From the NCBI GenBank assembly GCA_004554485.1, contig SFLS01000008.1:1-40235 (forward strand): DNA of 40,235 nt, written 5' to 3'. This document shows, in pieces, positions 38,260-40,235 of this stretch. Every line of letters begins with the position of its first letter. Within the stretch, counting starts at the first letter, position 1. The notes beneath the pieces are model-generated. The model did not search any database. It worked only from the letters and a program-made list of their open reading frames with translations, and was not told the DNA's origin. A program made the position numbers and the translations under genes. Origin of the DNA: Oscillospiraceae bacterium (lineage in GTDB: Bacteria > Bacillota > Clostridia > Oscillospirales > Ruminococcaceae).

Positions 38260-39501
38260 TTGGTGCGGTGCTTTTCCAGAATAATGGTTGCGGTGCGAAA
38301 GCCTATAGTGCAGGCGGTGGCGAAGCCGACGCCGCTGACCTATATCGGTGCGGGCCGCCTCAGGGAGACGGCAGCGCTGCTGCGGACCGCGGCAAGGAGA
38401 AAAGTGCTGGTGATGACGACGCCCGGAATGATGCGCCGGGGCCAGCTGGACGAAATGCTGGCGGAGATTCGGGCAGCCGGTATCCAGACGGCGGTGTTCG
38501 ACCGCGTTTCGCCCGACCCGACCTTTGGTATTGTGGAGGAGGCGAAAGCCTGCGCCGGGGGCTGTGACGCCATTGTTGCGGTGGGCGGCGGCTCGGTGCT
38601 GGATGCGGCCAAGGCGGTGGCGGCTTCGGTGACCGACGGCAGGCCCGCCGAACGGCTGGCGGGAAACCTGAAGGTGCGCCGGGATCCTCTGATGCTGATC
38701 GCGGTGCCGACCACCGCCGGGACGGGCAGCGAGACCACCATCGCGGCGGTCATCAGCGATACTGTGACCCATGCCAAGCGACAGCTTCTGGACCCGAAGC
38801 TCGTCCCCTTTGCGGCGATCCTGGACCCGGAGCTGACCGTGGGACTGCCGCAGAGCAATACGGTGCAGACGGCAATGGACGCCCTGACCCACGCGCTGGA
38901 GGCGTACGTTTCCGCCTACGCGACGGCGCAGACCGACCGCTATGCCGAAATGGCCGTCCGGATCTTATACGAAGAGCTGCCGCAGGTACTGGATAATCCG
39001 AAGGACCTGAAAGCGCGCGAGCAGCTGCTGGTTGCCTCCTTTTTGGCCGGCATGGCCTTTACCCGCGCCTATGTGGGCTATGTCCATGCCTACGCCCATG
39101 CCATCGGCGGCCGGTTTGGGGTGCCGCACGGCCTGGCCAACGCGGTACTGCTGCCCCATGTGATGGAGTACTACCTGCCGGTCTGCCAAAAGCGGTTTGC
39201 GCGGCTGGCCGAGCTGTGCGGGGTAAGCGACGACGCAGAGGAAGCGGCGCGCGCCAAGGACTTTCTCCGGAGCCTGTATGAACGAAATGAGACTTTCGGC
39301 GTTCCCCGGCGGCTGGAGCAGTTCCCGGCCGGGGCGATCGAGGATGTGATCACGGCGGCGTTCCGGGAGTGCCACGGCGTTTACCCGGTGCCGCGGTATT
39401 ACAGCCGCGCGGCGGCCCGTGCGCTGCTGGAACGGGTATGCGCAGGACCAGATGAGCAGACCGGACAGAATGCGAGAACGGAAGGAGACAGCGAGAAATG
39501 A
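38260..39501 (+). CDS. Iron-containing alcohol dehydrogenase
   Basis: The 413-residue enzyme is a group III (iron-dependent) NAD(P)-linked alcohol dehydrogenase. The nucleotide site has AVGGGSVLDAAKAVA and PTTAGTGSE; metal ligands come from the region TAMDALTHALEAY and HAYAHAIGG with PHGLANAVLLPHV, the family hallmarks. The substrate (butanol, propanediol or other) cannot be told. Start is TTG 38260 or GTG 38263, after GAGAGGAGAGG. It overlaps the ArsC-like gene by ATGA, so three genes (38260 to the right edge) form an operon. Confidence 0.92.
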   Translation: MVRCFSRIMVAVRKPIVQAVAKPTPLTYIGAGRLRETAALLRTAARRKVLVMTTPGMMRRGQLDEMLAEIRAAGIQTAVFDRVSPDPTFGIVEEAKACAGGCDAIVAVGGGSVLDAAKAVAASVTDGRPAERLAGNLKVRRDPLMLIAVPTTAGTGSETTIAAVISDTVTHAKRQLLDPKLVPFAAILDPELTVGLPQSNTVQTAMDALTHALEAYVSAYATAQTDRYAEMAVRILYEELPQVLDNPKDLKAREQLLVASFLAGMAFTRAYVGYVHAYAHAIGGRFGVPHGLANAVLLPHVMEYYLPVCQKRFARLAELCGVSDDAEEAARAKDFLRSLYERNETFGVPRRLEQFPAGAIEDVITAAFRECHGVYPVPRYYSRAAARALLERVCAGPDEQTGQNARTEGDSEK

Positions 39502-39860
39502 TTTTGATCTGCTATGAAAAATGCACGACCTGCCAGAAGGCCAGGCGTTTTTTGCAGGAAAACGGGGCGGACTTTACCGAGCGGCCCATCCGGGAGCAGA
39601 ACCCCACGGCAGAGGAGCTGCGGGCCTGGCAGCAGAAAAGCGGTTTGCCGCTCCGGCGTTTTTTTAATACCAGCGGACTGCAGTATCGCGCGCTGGGACT
39701 GCGGGAAAAGCTGCCGCAGATGACCGAGGAGCAGCAGCTGGAGCTGCTTGCCACCGACGGGATGCTGGTGAAACGCCCGCTGCTGGTGACGGAGGAAAAG
39801 GTCCTGGTGGGATTCCGAGAAAGTGAATGGCAGGCGCTGCTGCAGGAGGGCCGGGCATGA
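39498..39860 (+). CDS. ArsC/Spx-family thioredoxin-fold protein
   Basis: The 120-residue protein belongs to the ArsC-like superfamily. CTTC (Cys9 and Cys12) sits in the redox position; RPIREQNPTAEELRAW and FFNTSGLQYRALGL are typical of the broad group named arsenate reductase-related proteins, and the ending has KRPLLVTEEKVLVGF. True arsenate reduction is unproven for this branch. It is coupled by ATGA overlaps to both the alcohol dehydrogenase and the next gene. Confidence 0.88.
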   Translation: MILICYEKCTTCQKARRFLQENGADFTERPIREQNPTAEELRAWQQKSGLPLRRFFNTSGLQYRALGLREKLPQMTEEQQLELLATDGMLVKRPLLVTEEKVLVGFRESEWQALLQEGRA

Positions 39861-40235
39861 CAACGCCCGAAGCGCCGATCCTGCGGCGGGTGACGCTGAA
39901 GGGAGAGCTCCCGGACGGGGACTACCTGAAGGAGATCCCGGCGGTGCGGTATCTGGCGGAGATGGAGTATTTGCCGCTGGATAAGGCCGTGACCCTGCTG
40001 GTGGGGGAGAACGGGACCGGAAAATCCACCCTGCTGGAGGGGATTGCGGTGGCGGCGGGCTTTAACGCGGAGGGCGGCACCCGCAACTTCTGCTTTTCCA
40101 CGCAGGAGACCCACTCGGGGCTGTGGCAGTATCTGACCCTTTCCCGCTGCGGCACGATGAAGGACGGCTTCTTTTTGCGGGCGGAGAGCTTTTACAACGC
40201 GGCGAGCTATATCGACCGGGTGTACGAGGGAGAGA
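39857..40235 (+). CDS. P-loop AAA/ABC-type ATPase, N-terminal part (runs off the right edge)
   Basis: About 126 codons are visible. The Walker A motif GENGTGKSTLLEGIA appears near residue 55, after an opening strand region and LPLDKAVTLLV; an N-terminal fragment with FCFSTQET follows. This is the arrangement of small stand-alone AAA/SMC-like ATPases (the COG3910 type) rather than transporters. Walker B and signature are outside the window, so the function stays open. It overlaps the ArsC-like gene by ATGA. Confidence 0.8.
   Translation, partial: MTTPEAPILRRVTLKGELPDGDYLKEIPAVRYLAEMEYLPLDKAVTLLVGENGTGKSTLLEGIAVAAGFNAEGGTRNFCFSTQETHSGLWQYLTLSRCGTMKDGFFLRAESFYNAASYIDRVYEGE

Overview
The window comes from a high-GC bacterium of the Firmicutes, class Clostridia. 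The closest style I can think of is the Faecalibacterium/Gemmiger/Subdoligranulum group of gut Oscillospiraceae, but that placement is inference. The grounds are the rplI-dnaB neighbourhood with gdpP, a T-box leader, a SpoIID homologue, a YedF/MOSC-Mog pair typical of selenium and molybdenum users, and a divergent clostridial type IIA topoisomerase pair. Codon use and spacers are GC-rich except for one AT-rich island at about 16.58-18.02 kb.

Layout. 0-2.2 kb (minus): the start of an MgtC/SapB membrane protein and glutamine-dependent NAD synthetase (nadE). 2.5-9.4 kb (plus): TSUP exporter, flavin reductase, a doubtful small membrane ORF, metG, tatD-type DNase, YihY-type membrane protein and a CynX/NimT-like MFS transporter. 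9.5-14.4 kb: MOSC-Mog fusion (-), GNAT acetyltransferase (+), PAP2 phosphatase (-), yedF (-), plsC-like acyltransferase (+) and thioredoxin (-), separated by hairpin terminators. 14.5-16.4 kb: a T-box-controlled sodium:alanine/glycine symporter. 16.4-18.2 kb: a wrecked DUF255/YyaL-type gene whose two ends flank an AT-rich island carrying an unknown secreted protein and a small membrane protein. 18.2-22.6 kb (minus): FAD/Rieske oxidoreductase, two tRNA-Ser genes, spoIID, and an ECF sigma factor with its probable membrane partner. 22.9-30.7 kb (plus): the housekeeping run gdpP-rplI-dnaB-tilS-hpt-ftsH, with many ATGA overlaps. 31.0-36.5 kb: parE-cinA-parC. 36.9-40.2 kb: secG, a lipoprotein, an iron-type alcohol dehydrogenase, an ArsC-like protein and the start of a P-loop ATPase.

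The most unusual content is non-coding. Six intergenic elements (2303-2387, 4157-4255, 7213-7332, 12098-12184, 30779-30879, 36587-36704) share one architecture. A GC-rich basal stem, usually containing CGCAGGG/CCCTGCG, encloses three hairpins (four in one copy) packed end to end with almost no unpaired base. The arms differ completely in sequence between copies yet remain almost perfectly self-complementary, and most end in a three-base loop, commonly C-GNA-G. They are not tRNAs, ordinary terminators, CRISPRs or coding sequence. I regard this dispersed cloverleaf family as the best candidate here for an undescribed system. All pairings were worked out by eye and no search or folding program was run.
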